Counted from the stretch's first letter, positions 47,553 through 55,974 are shown. The stretch: DNA of 64,000 nt from Rhodobacteraceae bacterium F11138 (GCA_016521575.1 JAEKDP010000005.1:1-64000); one strand, 5' to 3'. Notes: a model not told the origin generated them from the sequence alone. A program made the numbers and translations.

Positions 47553-48733
47553 CGGAAAATACCGGATCCCTATCTCACCTCAAGGTGATCGATCTCAGTC
47601 GCGTGTTGGGCGGTCCCTATGCCGGTCAAATCCTGGCTGATCACGGGGCCGATGTGATCAAGGTCGAACCGCCCGCCGGGGACGAAACCCGCGGCTGGGG
47701 GCCTCCGTTTCTGGAAGGGACAGCCAGCTATTTCCTAGGCGTGAACCGCAACAAGCGGGGCATGTCGCTGGATCTCTCAAAGCCAGCAGGGCAGGAATTG
47801 CTCGCCCGTTTGCTGGAAGATGCAGACGTCCTGATTGAGAATTTCAAGACTGGGACAATGGACAAATGGGGGTTGTCTCACGCAGAGATCGAACGCCGGT
47901 TCCCCAAACTCGTGCATTGCCGTGTGTCCGGATTTGGCGCCGATGGACCGATGGGCGGTCTGCCCGGCTACGATGCGGCGGTTCAGGCCAGTTGCGGCAT
48001 CATGAGCGTAAATGGCGAGAAGGACGGAGACGCGTTGCGTGTTGGTCTGCCAGTCGTGGACATGGCAACCGGACTGAACGCAGTGATCGGGATACTGATG
48101 GCGCTTGCCGAACGTGGTCAGAGTGGCAAAGGCCAGTTCGTCGAGACGGCTCTTTATGACTGTGGTGTTTCCTTGCTGCACCCGCATCTGCCGAACTATT
48201 ACCTGTCGGGCAAAGTGGCTGGCCCATCAGGGAACGCACATCCCAACATTTGCCCTTACGATACGTTTTCAACGCGGACTGATCCACTGTTTCTCGCAGT
48301 AGGCAACAACCGGCAATTCGCAACATTGTGCCGTATCATTGATCGCCCCGATTTATCCGCGGATGAACGGTTCGCTGACAATAGCGTCCGCAATCAAAAC
48401 CGGGATGCGTTGAAGATCGAGTTGGAAGAGGCGATGCGTGCCCATGACTGTCATGAGCTCGCAGATGAATTGATCCAGGCTGGCGTACCTTGTGGTGCGG
48501 TGCGGTCCATTGATCAGGTGGTCGATGACCCACACACCCGCCACCGTGAAATGGTTGTGGATATAGGAGCCTATCGCGGGACGGGCAGCCCGATCAAGCT
48601 GTCACGCACGCCGGCATCCTATCGTCGGGCACCGCCAGCTTTTGCCCAACACAATCCAGAGATCTTGCAAGGATTGGATGCCGACCCGGCAGATCACCCC
48701 AGAGCAGAGTCTTATCCCGACAAGCAACCCTGA
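47549..48733 (+). CDS. CaiB/BaiF family CoA-transferase (class III)
   Basis: Class III CoA-transferase, 394 aa. Blocks: LKVIDLSRVLGGPYAGQILADHGADVIKVEPP at the N-terminus in two parts, NRNKRGMSLDL, DVLIENFKTGTMDKWGL, GFGADGPMGGLPGYDAAVQA, and the catalytic Asp in PVVDMATGLNA (Asp171). It is coupled to the class I subunits by ATGA overlap. Two different CoA-transferase systems in one operon suggest two acids, or two CoA steps on one substrate. Confidence 0.92.
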   Translation: MTENTGSLSHLKVIDLSRVLGGPYAGQILADHGADVIKVEPPAGDETRGWGPPFLEGTASYFLGVNRNKRGMSLDLSKPAGQELLARLLEDADVLIENFKTGTMDKWGLSHAEIERRFPKLVHCRVSGFGADGPMGGLPGYDAAVQASCGIMSVNGEKDGDALRVGLPVVDMATGLNAVIGILMALAERGQSGKGQFVETALYDCGVSLLHPHLPNYYLSGKVAGPSGNAHPNICPYDTFSTRTDPLFLAVGNNRQFATLCRIIDRPDLSADERFADNSVRNQNRDALKIELEEAMRAHDCHELADELIQAGVPCGAVRSIDQVVDDPHTRHREMVVDIGAYRGTGSPIKLSRTPASYRRAPPAFAQHNPEILQGLDADPADHPRAESYPDKQP

Positions 48734-48805
48734 GTTTGGCCAAGCGTCTATCGACCTGCCCACACGCGCCCGGTCGCGTGTCCGAAAAGTAAATGAGGAA
48801 ACCCT

Positions 48806-50356
48806 ATGAACGGCGCTGATCTACTTTGTGAAACCCTTTTGGCGAATGGCATCGACACGTGTTTCGCCAATCCGGGCACATCCGAGATGCATTTTGTCGC
48901 GGCCTTGGATCGCCAACCACGTATGAATTGTGTTCTGGGGCTGAGCGAAGGTGTGGTGACAGGTGCCGCAGATGGATATGCCCGGATGGCTGGCAAGCCC
49001 GCCGCGACGCTTCTGCATCTGGGTCCGGGTCTCGCCAACGGGTTGGCCAACCTGCACAATGCGCGACGAGCAGGCTCGCCGGTTGTCAACATCGTTGGGG
49101 ACCACGCAACATATCATCTGCCGCTCGACGCTCCGTTGACCTCTGATGTCGCAGCGTTGGCGCGACCCATGTCGCATTGGTTGGGTCGGGCTGAAACCGG
49201 TGACAGTGTCGGACTGCGCTCGACCGAGGCCATAGTGGCGTCACGACAATTCTACGGGCAAATTGCGACGCTCATTCTTCACGCGGATGCGGCCTGGAGT
49301 GATACGACCGCCGAGCTAGGTGAACCCGCCCCGCACTGGGTACCGACTCCTCCCGACGCCGACCGAATCCGCGCAGCGGCGGACGTTCTGCGAACAAAAC
49401 GGAATGTTACCATTCTGGTGTCGGGGCACGCACTTCGGGAACCACAACTGAACCAGCTGAGCAGGATCGCGACCCAGACAGGCGCCCGCCTGATGGCTCA
49501 ACAATCAAATGCACGGATGCAACGCGGACAAGGCCGAGCGGATATTGAACGTGTTCCCTATCCCATTGATCAGGCGCTCGCCGCTTTTGCAGATACCGAA
49601 TGCGTTGTTCTGATCGGCGCCCCCGAACCGGTCGCGTTTTTTGCCTATCCCGGGAAACCTGGACGCATCTTGCCGAAAACCTGTCAGGTCATGAACCTTG
49701 GTGAACCCGAGAATGATATCGTCGCCATAATCGACGCTTTGGCGCAGGAAACCGGTGCTGAATCTTCGTGCACCCCCGAACCCACCAGTCACGCAATACC
49801 CGACTTGCCGACCGGTCCGCTCACACCAGATAGCATTGCGATCGCCGTCGCACGATGCCTGCCGGAAAATGCTGTGATCTGCGACGAGTCTGTATCTTCA
49901 GGGCGCAATTTCTTCACACACACACATGGTGCCGCGCCGCATGACTTTCTTCAATTGACCGGCGGGGCAATTGGTATCGGCATGCCGCTAGCCGTGGGCG
50001 CTGCCATTGCCTGTCCGGACAGGAACATATTGTCTCTGCAGGCAGACGGCAGCGGGATGTATACGGTTCAGGCGTTGTGGACACAGGCGCGCGAGAGATT
50101 GAATGTGGTGACCGTCATCTTTGCCAACCAGCGCTATCAGATATTGCATGGCGAGCTGCAGAATGTCGGCGCCGCCGCTCCGGGTGAAAACGCGCGACGC
50201 ATGCTGGATTTGGACGATCCTGCACTCGACTGGGTCAGCATCGCCAAAGGAGTGGGCGTAGCCGCGGCGCGAGCGGAAACCCCGGCGCAATTCTCTGATT
50301 TGCTGTCTGCAGCGTTTCGCAATAAAGGCCCGTTCCTGATCGAAGCTATGATCTGA
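48806..50356 (+). CDS. thiamine-diphosphate enzyme of the acetolactate synthase large-subunit family
   Basis: ThDP-dependent enzyme, 516 aa, three-domain layout. N-terminal PYR domain: ANPGTSEMHF, catalytic Glu48 in LGLSEGVVTGAADGYARMAGKPA. C-terminal PP domain: LTGGAIGIGMPLAVGAAIA and ADGSGMYTVQALWTQARERLNVVTVIFAN, the ThDP/Mg motif with ADGS in place of the common GDGS. This subgroup resembles proteins called acetolactate synthase large-subunit homologue, close to benzoylformate decarboxylase and sulfopyruvate decarboxylase. No small subunit follows. Decarboxylation of a 2-oxo acid is the likely reaction. Confidence 0.87.
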   Translation: MNGADLLCETLLANGIDTCFANPGTSEMHFVAALDRQPRMNCVLGLSEGVVTGAADGYARMAGKPAATLLHLGPGLANGLANLHNARRAGSPVVNIVGDHATYHLPLDAPLTSDVAALARPMSHWLGRAETGDSVGLRSTEAIVASRQFYGQIATLILHADAAWSDTTAELGEPAPHWVPTPPDADRIRAAADVLRTKRNVTILVSGHALREPQLNQLSRIATQTGARLMAQQSNARMQRGQGRADIERVPYPIDQALAAFADTECVVLIGAPEPVAFFAYPGKPGRILPKTCQVMNLGEPENDIVAIIDALAQETGAESSCTPEPTSHAIPDLPTGPLTPDSIAIAVARCLPENAVICDESVSSGRNFFTHTHGAAPHDFLQLTGGAIGIGMPLAVGAAIACPDRNILSLQADGSGMYTVQALWTQARERLNVVTVIFANQRYQILHGELQNVGAAAPGENARRMLDLDDPALDWVSIAKGVGVAAARAETPAQFSDLLSAAFRNKGPFLIEAMI

Positions 50357-50408
50357 AGATACGGGAACGCACTGACACTCATAACAAACTCAAGAAAGAC
50401 AGCTCCCT

Positions 50409-50978
50409 ATGACCAATCTACCGATCAGCCGGTTTCCCGTGCCAAAGCTCGCGGATCTACCAGATGATATTCGCACTCGTATTGAGGAAGTTCAGGAAAA
50501 GTCGGGTTTTGTGCCCAATGTCTTCCTGACTCTGGCACATCGTCCGGATGAATTCCGGGCCTTTTTTGCCTACCATGACGCACTCATGGAAAAGCCGGGT
50601 CCGATCACCAAGGCCGAACGCGAAATGATCGTGGTGGCCACCAGCAATATGAACCAGTGCCAGTATTGTGTGGTGTCTCATGGCGCAATTTTGCGAATTC
50701 GCGCGAAGGATCCGTTGATTGCAGATCAGGTCGCCGTGAATTACCGCAAGGCTGACATTACTTCACGCCAGCGGGCCATGCTGGATTTTGCCGTCAAGGT
50801 ATCTGCCAATGCTCAGGAAGTTGGCGAAGCTGATCTGAATGCGCTGCGTACGCATGGGTTCGATGATGAGGATATCTGGGATATCGCTGCCATCGCTGCG
50901 TTCTTTGCGCTCTCAAATCGCATGGCAAATGTCACCAACATGAGGCCGAACGCTGAATTCTACGCAATGGGCAGATAA
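50409..50978 (+). CDS. AhpD/carboxymuconolactone decarboxylase-family peroxidase-related protein
   Basis: Helical CMD-domain protein, 189 aa, with the AhpD-type CxxC motif NQCQYCVVSHG (Cys84, Cys87, His91) and the subgroup N-terminus SRFPVPKLADLPDDIRTRI. Such proteins are alkylhydroperoxidase-like thiol reductases. It is the last gene of the cluster, 52 bases after the ThDP gene. A detoxifying or thiol-redox role is family-based. Confidence 0.88.
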   Translation: MTNLPISRFPVPKLADLPDDIRTRIEEVQEKSGFVPNVFLTLAHRPDEFRAFFAYHDALMEKPGPITKAEREMIVVATSNMNQCQYCVVSHGAILRIRAKDPLIADQVAVNYRKADITSRQRAMLDFAVKVSANAQEVGEADLNALRTHGFDDEDIWDIAAIAAFFALSNRMANVTNMRPNAEFYAMGR

Positions 50979-51017
50979 GGGTGTTGTCACGTTCGCGGTC
51001 CTGAGGTTGCGGGTTCA

Positions 51018-51363
51018 TTGATCCGGGCGCAGGCGGTGTCGATGCTGGTCGAACGGATCAGCTACAAACGCCACCGCTTGCCGGCTCGGATCATCTCTCA
51101 CGTTGTCTGGCTCTACGCCCGGTTCAACTTGAGCCTGCGCGCGGTTGACGAGCTGATGCTGGAACGTGCGTGGACGTTTCGTATGAAACGCTTTGGCGTT
51201 GTGCCCAAACGGAGTGTGACGGACAAGCTTTGATCCTACGGCGCTGCGAAGCGCGAGGTCGCACCCGGCCTTGATCACTGGTCGCACAAAGACCTCGCTG
51301 ATCGCGCCGAAAACAGCCACCTGCCTTATCGAAAACGGCAGCAAGCATCGCTTGACCTGTGAA
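51018..51363 (+). pseudogene. IS6-family transposase remnant with frameshift, internal deletion and nonsense codon
   Basis: The frame from 51018 starts with ISYKRHRLPARIISHVVWLYARFNLSLRAVDELMLER, an IS6/IS26-type N-terminus. At about 51168 the next family block (VDVSYETLW) is present but in another frame. The middle DDE core is missing. The first frame resumes at VTDKL, then TGA where the family has Arg, then SYGAAKREVAPGLDHWSHKDLADRAENSHLPYRKRQQ, the family C-terminal region with its catalytic Glu in RAENSH. It stops at 51363. So three separate lesions exist, and the element is dead. Confidence 0.8.
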
Positions 51364-51560
51364 CAACAAGCCTTCGCTGACGGCCACAGTTTTACGTGAC
51401 AATGCCGTTGGCAATGCCTCTGCGGCGGCGGCAATCTGACAAAGCCGCATAGCGCCGCAGGAACGGCATATGCGGTCCAATGCATATGCGGTCCAATCAT
51501 GTCGGCACGACTTGGCATTTCGGCTGCACATTCATGAAAACTACCCCTGTTTGCAAGTCC

Positions 51561-51593
51561 CGTCTGAGTGGCAGCGTAGGCCGCACTCAGACG
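51561..51593. repeat. 10-bp inverted repeat
   Basis: CGTCTGAGTG (51561-51570) with CACTCAGACG (51584-51593), 13-base loop. No T-run. It is the first of two stem-loops upstream of the small membrane protein gene at 51719. Confidence 0.7.
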
Positions 51594-51636
51594 GTTCCGA
51601 AACACCGAACCTGTAACCTCGTGTCCTGGCGGCGTC

Positions 51637-51678
51637 TGGCAGCAGGCCGCAACAGTGGAACCATGCGGCCTGCTGCCA
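51637..51678. repeat. 15-bp perfect inverted repeat
   Basis: TGGCAGCAGGCCGCA (51637-51651) with TGCGGCCTGCTGCCA (51664-51678), 12-base loop. The stem is very stable. It ends 40 bases before the ATG at 51719 and 26 bases before its ribosome site. It could be a rho-independent-like stem without U-tract, a leader structure, or the arms of a small mobile repeat. Confidence 0.75.
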
Positions 51679-51718
51679 CGTTATCCCGTCAAGCAATGCA
51701 ACACAGGAGATATGTTTA

Positions 51719-51943
51719 ATGTCTGCCCCCGATACCAACACCCGCAAACAGGCATCCCGTCACCGTCCTGCCCTGATCGGCATTGTCATCGCGGTACTGC
51801 TGGGCGGGCTGTTCTTCGGACTCAACATACTGACCGCGATCGATGACGACGAGGTTCAGGGGCATCCCGCGGGCGTATCGCAGGATGCCCCCCCGAGCCC
51901 GGCGGACCCGGTCAGGGACGGCGCGGAGCCGGTGACCCAATGA
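51719..51943 (+). CDS. small single-pass membrane protein, unknown
   Basis: 74 aa. One hydrophobic segment at about residues 18-39 (ALIGIVIAVLLGGLFFGLNIL) and an acidic, Pro-rich tail (DDDEVQGHP, SPADPVRDGAEP). AGGAG lies 9 bases before the ATG. Its stop overlaps the next gene's start by 4 bases, supporting a real gene. No function recognised. Confidence 0.65.
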   Translation: MSAPDTNTRKQASRHRPALIGIVIAVLLGGLFFGLNILTAIDDDEVQGHPAGVSQDAPPSPADPVRDGAEPVTQ

Positions 51944-52200
51944 CCCGCGACCATGGCCCATCAATCAAGGACGACGAAACCTATCAGGCCTTGCGCGACA
52001 AGGGATATGACAAGTCCAAGGCCGCAGCCATCGCCAATGCGCAGGACAATGAAACCATGTCGCCCTCGCGCAAGGGCGGCAAGGCACCTCCATACGAGGA
52101 CTGGACCAAGGATGCGCTTCTGGACCGCGCGCGCGAACTCGACATCGAAGGGCGCTCAACCATGAGGAAATCCGAGTTGATCGAGGCTCTGCGCGGCTGA
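51940..52200 (+). CDS. DUF7218/Rho termination factor N-terminal-domain small protein
   Basis: 86 aa, with the family start RDHGPSIKDDETYQALRDKGYDKSKAAAIANAQ, then SRKGGKAPPYEDWTKDALLDRARELDIEGRSTMRKSELIEALRG. The second half is a Rho-N/SAP-like helix-extended-helix fold found in small bacterial proteins of unknown role, possibly nucleic-acid binding. Coupled to the preceding small gene by ATGA. Confidence 0.8.
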   Translation: MTRDHGPSIKDDETYQALRDKGYDKSKAAAIANAQDNETMSPSRKGGKAPPYEDWTKDALLDRARELDIEGRSTMRKSELIEALRG

Positions 52201-52245
52201 GGGTCCGGCAATTGCCGGGCAGAACAATCGAAAGGAGCCCATACC

Positions 52246-52476
52246 ATGCCCATGCCACTTCGATCCTTCATGGTGGTGCTTTGGGACGCCTGTGTCGCAG
52301 GCGCCGCCGTCATCCTGCTCCTTGCATTGGATTGGGTAAGCGCCACCGCCTTTGTCGTCTCGGGCTTAATCGGCCTTGTCGTCGATGTGCCCGACGGGAT
52401 CTGGAACGCCAAGCGCATCAAGCGCAAAGACGCGCCTTGGCCATCTGAAAGGCGCAAAAGCCGCTCGACCGGATAA
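52246..52476 (+). CDS. small membrane protein, unknown
   Basis: 76 aa with two hydrophobic stretches (about residues 8-27 and 30-46) and a basic C-terminus (NAKRIKRKD, SERRKSRSTG). AAAGGAG precedes the ATG by 8 bases. Its end touches the start of the next gene at 52476. No family recognised. Confidence 0.65.
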   Translation: MPMPLRSFMVVLWDACVAGAAVILLLALDWVSATAFVVSGLIGLVVDVPDGIWNAKRIKRKDAPWPSERRKSRSTG

Positions 52477-53180
52477 TGCGGGATCTGATGCGCCTCGCAA
52501 ACCCTCGCCCTTTGGCGGGGGGCTGGCTGTTTGCACTGCTGGCGGTTCTGCTGGCGCTGCCGTCGCCCGGTCTTGCACAGGGGCCGAACGAACCGGCGTG
52601 GTATGAAGTCCCTGCCCTGAACGCTGGACTCGCTCTGCCGCCTGCACAGCCTGACCGTGAAACGCCGCGCGCCACAGTGCCGAGCTTTCTGGACCTTGCC
52701 GAACAGGGTCGGTTTGACGAGGCGGCACACGTTCTGAACCTCAAAGACATTTCGCGCGCCGAGCGCGCACGGCGCGGCCCCGAACTTGCGCAAAAGCTGT
52801 TCGAGGTGATCGACCGGCGCGTGTGGATCGACTGGTCGGCCCTGCCTTCCCGACCCGATGCACGCATAACGTCGAATGCAGCCAGCGAAGCCGAGCGCGC
52901 GGAGCGCTTTCGCCGCAATGTCGAAATCGCCCGGGTCGAGACCCGCGGTGGCACCTACGAAATCCGACTCGCCCGCTTCAAGGCAACGGGGGCGGAAGAG
53001 GCGATCTGGCTCTTCGCTCCCCAGACGGTCGGCAATATCGGGGTGATGCACCAGGCCATTGGACCGCGCGCTTTCGAACGCCAGATCCCCGACAGCCTGA
53101 AACGCGAATTCGGCGCGCTGCGGCTATGGGAATGGGTGGGGCTGCCGCTGCTTCTGACTGCGCTTGGCGTGGTCGGCTGA
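52476..53180 (+). CDS. N-terminal part of an MscS-type mechanosensitive channel protein (probably truncated)
   Basis: 234 aa. A signal peptide (residues 1-35, ending PGLAQ) precedes a periplasmic region with SFLDLAEQGRFDEAAHVLNLKDI, DRRVWIDWSALPSRPDA and WLFAPQTVGNIGVMHQA. This pattern is known from the N-terminal extracytoplasmic domain of large alphaproteobacterial MscS-family proteins, where several membrane helices and the MscS pore domain follow. Here the frame stops in the first membrane helix (WEWVGLPLLLTALGVVG). I see no pore domain downstream in any frame, so it is either a truncated gene or a stand-alone periplasmic domain. The family call is by memory of the pattern. Confidence 0.6.
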   Translation: MRDLMRLANPRPLAGGWLFALLAVLLALPSPGLAQGPNEPAWYEVPALNAGLALPPAQPDRETPRATVPSFLDLAEQGRFDEAAHVLNLKDISRAERARRGPELAQKLFEVIDRRVWIDWSALPSRPDARITSNAASEAERAERFRRNVEIARVETRGGTYEIRLARFKATGAEEAIWLFAPQTVGNIGVMHQAIGPRAFERQIPDSLKREFGALRLWEWVGLPLLLTALGVVG

Positions 53181-53532
53181 GGACGTGATTGAACTTGACA
53201 CACTGGCCTGCTTGGTCACAGCGCATGACGATCAGGGGCAGGAAATTACCTTCTATGCCATGACCCCTGATCCCTCGACCGGCTGGCATGTGGAAATGCG
53301 GATGCGTGAAGGTCTTTTGCGTTTTGTGCGGGACAAGCATCCCGAATGGTGGCCGCGCGACCGGATCGCAAGTTCCGCCGGAGCCACAGCGGGCAGTGTC
53401 GATGACGCTGGACAAGAGCGGCCCCCCGATGCGGTGGGTTTGCAAACCGCCTGCGGGGTCGCGGGTTGGTACCTGCGAAGAGCGCAGCATGGGCCGCGCA
53501 GAAACCACACCGAAAGGAGCATCTCGCGATAG
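53164..53532 (+). CDS. hypothetical protein, doubtful
   Basis: Open frame of 122 aa. The first two thirds (ELDTLACLVTAHDDQGQEITFY, GWHVEMRMREGLLRFVRDKHPEWWPRDR) has natural-looking composition; the last third is Arg/Gln-rich. It overlaps the end of the preceding gene by 17 bases. No ribosome site is clear and no family is recognised. It may be a fragment brought in when the MscS-like gene was truncated. Confidence 0.35.
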   Translation: MAWSAEDVIELDTLACLVTAHDDQGQEITFYAMTPDPSTGWHVEMRMREGLLRFVRDKHPEWWPRDRIASSAGATAGSVDDAGQERPPDAVGLQTACGVAGWYLRRAQHGPRRNHTERSISR

Positions 53533-53638
53533 AACGTCTGTTCTTCTACCGCGCTATCCGAGAAGGAAAGTGCGATCAACTTGGTAGTGCCCTCCAATAG
53601 TAGACAAGCCCATCATTCTGAAATTAGATGTACAGGTG

Positions 53639-54496
53639 ATGAGTAGTGAAAGACCAAATAGATTGTTCAACACTGATCTGTTGCGCAGTTTCGTCGCGGT
53701 GGTCGACGCGCGCAGCTTCACCGCCGCATCGCGGCAGCTGCATTCGACCCAGTCGACGATCAGTCAGAAGATCATGCGGCTGGAGGAGGCTGCGGGCGTG
53801 CGCCTTGTGGATCGCGAACGCAATGGCGCCACCCCCACCGAAGCAGGCGAACGGATGTTGGGTTACGCCAGGCGCATCCTTGCGCTGAACGACGAGGCCG
53901 CCGCGGTCATGTTGGGAGCGGCGCAGTCGATTACGCTGCGGCTGGGCCTGCCCGAGGATTTCGCGTCCGGTCGGGTGACGCGGGCGCTTGCTGCCTTCAT
54001 CCAGCAGCATCCCAACACGAAACTGGAAGTGACCAGCGGTCTGAGCCGCGATCTCTACCGTGCCTATCTACAGGGCGAGCTGGATCTCGTCATGGTCAAG
54101 CAGCATTGTGGCGAGGCGCGCGGTGCGATGCATTGGCCCGAACCTTTGGCGTGGTTCCAGGGTGCGGGTCATGCACTGGACGAATGCGAGGTGCTTCCGC
54201 TGGTCGCCTTTCCGTCTGACGGGCTGTATCGCACCCAGATGACCGCTGCGCTCGACAGTGTCGGCCGCCGGTGGCGCCTTGTCTACACCAGTTCCAGTCT
54301 CGCCGGTCTGCTCAGCGCGATTGACGCCGGGCTTGGGGCAAGCCTGCTGCCGCGACGGGTGGTTGGATCCGGTTTGGATGAAATTCCAGCATTGCCAGGC
54401 GTCGATGCCATGGAGATCGTGATACATCAGGCAGATCCGAAGACTCCTTTTGTCTCCGACATCGTGCAGATACTTGCGGATGCGGTTGGGCAATAG
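53639..54496 (+). CDS. LysR family transcriptional regulator
   Basis: LysR-type regulator, 285 aa from ATG 53639 (a GTG at 53636 is also possible). Helix-turn-helix at about residues 9-68 (LLRSFVAVVDARSFTAASRQLHSTQSTISQKIMRLEE region), then the effector domain. It is convergent with the Tat amidohydrolase and could control that gene or the flavoenzyme cluster beyond it; no direct evidence links them. Confidence 0.88.
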   Translation: MSSERPNRLFNTDLLRSFVAVVDARSFTAASRQLHSTQSTISQKIMRLEEAAGVRLVDRERNGATPTEAGERMLGYARRILALNDEAAAVMLGAAQSITLRLGLPEDFASGRVTRALAAFIQQHPNTKLEVTSGLSRDLYRAYLQGELDLVMVKQHCGEARGAMHWPEPLAWFQGAGHALDECEVLPLVAFPSDGLYRTQMTAALDSVGRRWRLVYTSSSLAGLLSAIDAGLGASLLPRRVVGSGLDEIPALPGVDAMEIVIHQADPKTPFVSDIVQILADAVGQ

Positions 54497-54600
54497 CGGG
54501 CAAGGTGACGGGAAAGTCCCCGCACAATGGAAATCGGGCAACAAGACCCGCCCGACGGGAATACGCAGATCGACAGCCTGTGACCGATCTGCGTGAAGGT

Positions 54601-55974
54601 TCAGACCTGTGCGATCTGCCCGAAAACCAGTTTTCCGGCGTGGAAGGTGGCGGTTCTCGGCGAACGCCGCGCGACCGCTTCGGCCGAACAGGTGCTGTCG
54701 ACCAGCGCGAAGGCCGCCGCGTCGCCGACTTTCGGCCAGGCTTGTTCTCCGCTCTCGCTCAGCGGAAGAACGTCGCCGGTGGCGATGCTCATGGAGCGGG
54801 TCAGGCCGAACTCGTCACGGTCGCCATAGAGCTGCGCGCAGAGGTTGGCCTTTTCCAGCATGTCGCCTGTGCCGAAGGGCGACCAATGGTCGATGACGCT
54901 GTCCGTGCCCGACATCAGCGTGACGCCCTTTTCACGCAGGCGTGGCAGCGGCATGGTCAGCCTGCCGATCGGCACGGTCGAAATCACTGTGACGCCGAGC
55001 GCGGTCATCCGTTCGGCTAGCGGGTCGAGTTCCGCCTCGGACAGCGTTCCCAGCGCGAAGGCGTGGCTGAGGGTCAGCCGGCCCTGCAACTCAGAGGTCC
55101 GTTCGACAGTGTCGAGCATGTAGTTGATCGCGGCGACGCCTTCCGGGGTGGTTTCGTGGATGTGGATGTCGATCGGCTTGTCATGATCCAGCGCGATCTG
55201 GAACATGGCATCCAGGGATTGCTGCATGGCGCCATCGACATTGGTCGGGTCCAGACCTCCGACGAAATGCGCGCCCGTTTGCATGGCTTCGCGCATGAGT
55301 CCATCGACTTTCGAGTGCAGCAGGCCATGCTGCGGGAACGCGACGATCTCGCAGTCGAAGCGGCCGCGATAGGTTTCCAGCGCCAATTGAAGATGTTCGA
55401 GGCTCTTCAGCCCGCTGACCGGGTCGATATTGCAATGGCTGCGCGCGGTCGTGGTTCCTTGCGACAGCAGCAATTCGATCAGTGCCTCGGCGCGCTGTTG
55501 AGACGTGGGCAGCAGCTTGGGCAGAAGTTCTTCTTCCCGCGCGATCATATCCATGATCGTCTTGCCCTTGCGCGGCAGAGGCGCCTGCCACGGGCCGCCA
55601 TAGAACGTCTTGTCCAGATGAATGTGCATATCCCGGAAGGCCGGAAGGACCAACCGCCCCCCGGCGGAATAGCGTGGAACCGCCGGCGTCAAGGCGGCAC
55701 CATCGTCGAGAACCGCAACGATTCGGCCATCGCGGACCTCCAGCGTCTTTCTGGCCGTCTTCGTGGCAACGACAATATCATTTTCGCGCCGGAAGCCTTG
55801 CTCCAGCAGGGCATCCGTCAGGTAATAGTGACTCTCGGCTATCGAGGCCGTCATCGCATTAGCATCGGTCGTCTGCGCCGATGCGGCACCACCCGCAAGA
55901 CCCGCCGACGCGGCCACCAGCCCCCCGGTCCCACAAAGAAACTGTCGCCGACTTGAAACCGTTCCCGCAATCAT
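54601..55974 (-). CDS. Tat-exported amidohydrolase (cytosine deaminase-like)
   Basis: Amidohydrolase, 457 aa, with a twin-arginine signal (SSRRQFLCG, Arg9-Arg10) and hydrophobic stretch to about residue 34, so it is folded in the cytoplasm and exported. Metal motifs: DMHIHLDKTFYGG (HxH, first pair), SHCNIDP, IDIHIHETTPEG, LSHAFALG and SGTDSVIDHW (metal Asp). HLDKTF is the cytosine deaminase/CodA-group signature. AAGGAG precedes the start by 6 bases. Periplasmic location is unusual for a CodA-like enzyme and suggests an extracellular amide, imide or cyclic substrate. Confidence 0.85.
   Translation of the reverse strand: MIAGTVSSRRQFLCGTGGLVAASAGLAGGAASAQTTDANAMTASIAESHYYLTDALLEQGFRRENDIVVATKTARKTLEVRDGRIVAVLDDGAALTPAVPRYSAGGRLVLPAFRDMHIHLDKTFYGGPWQAPLPRKGKTIMDMIAREEELLPKLLPTSQQRAEALIELLLSQGTTTARSHCNIDPVSGLKSLEHLQLALETYRGRFDCEIVAFPQHGLLHSKVDGLMREAMQTGAHFVGGLDPTNVDGAMQQSLDAMFQIALDHDKPIDIHIHETTPEGVAAINYMLDTVERTSELQGRLTLSHAFALGTLSEAELDPLAERMTALGVTVISTVPIGRLTMPLPRLREKGVTLMSGTDSVIDHWSPFGTGDMLEKANLCAQLYGDRDEFGLTRSMSIATGDVLPLSESGEQAWPKVGDAAAFALVDSTCSAEAVARRSPRTATFHAGKLVFGQIAQV

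Larger units (their letters stand above)
51364..51718. other. gene-free stretch with two inverted repeats
   Basis: About 355 bases between the IS6 remnant and a small-protein operon. No convincing frame. It holds two strong inverted repeats (listed separately) and may encode a structured RNA or an mRNA leader. Confidence 0.5.

Noticed and set aside
41577-50356. A second branched-chain amino-acid biosynthesis operon (ilvC plus ilvB)
   Set aside because: No ilvH, ilvD or leu genes are present, the KARI-like active site is altered, and transporter and CoA-transferase genes lie between the two.
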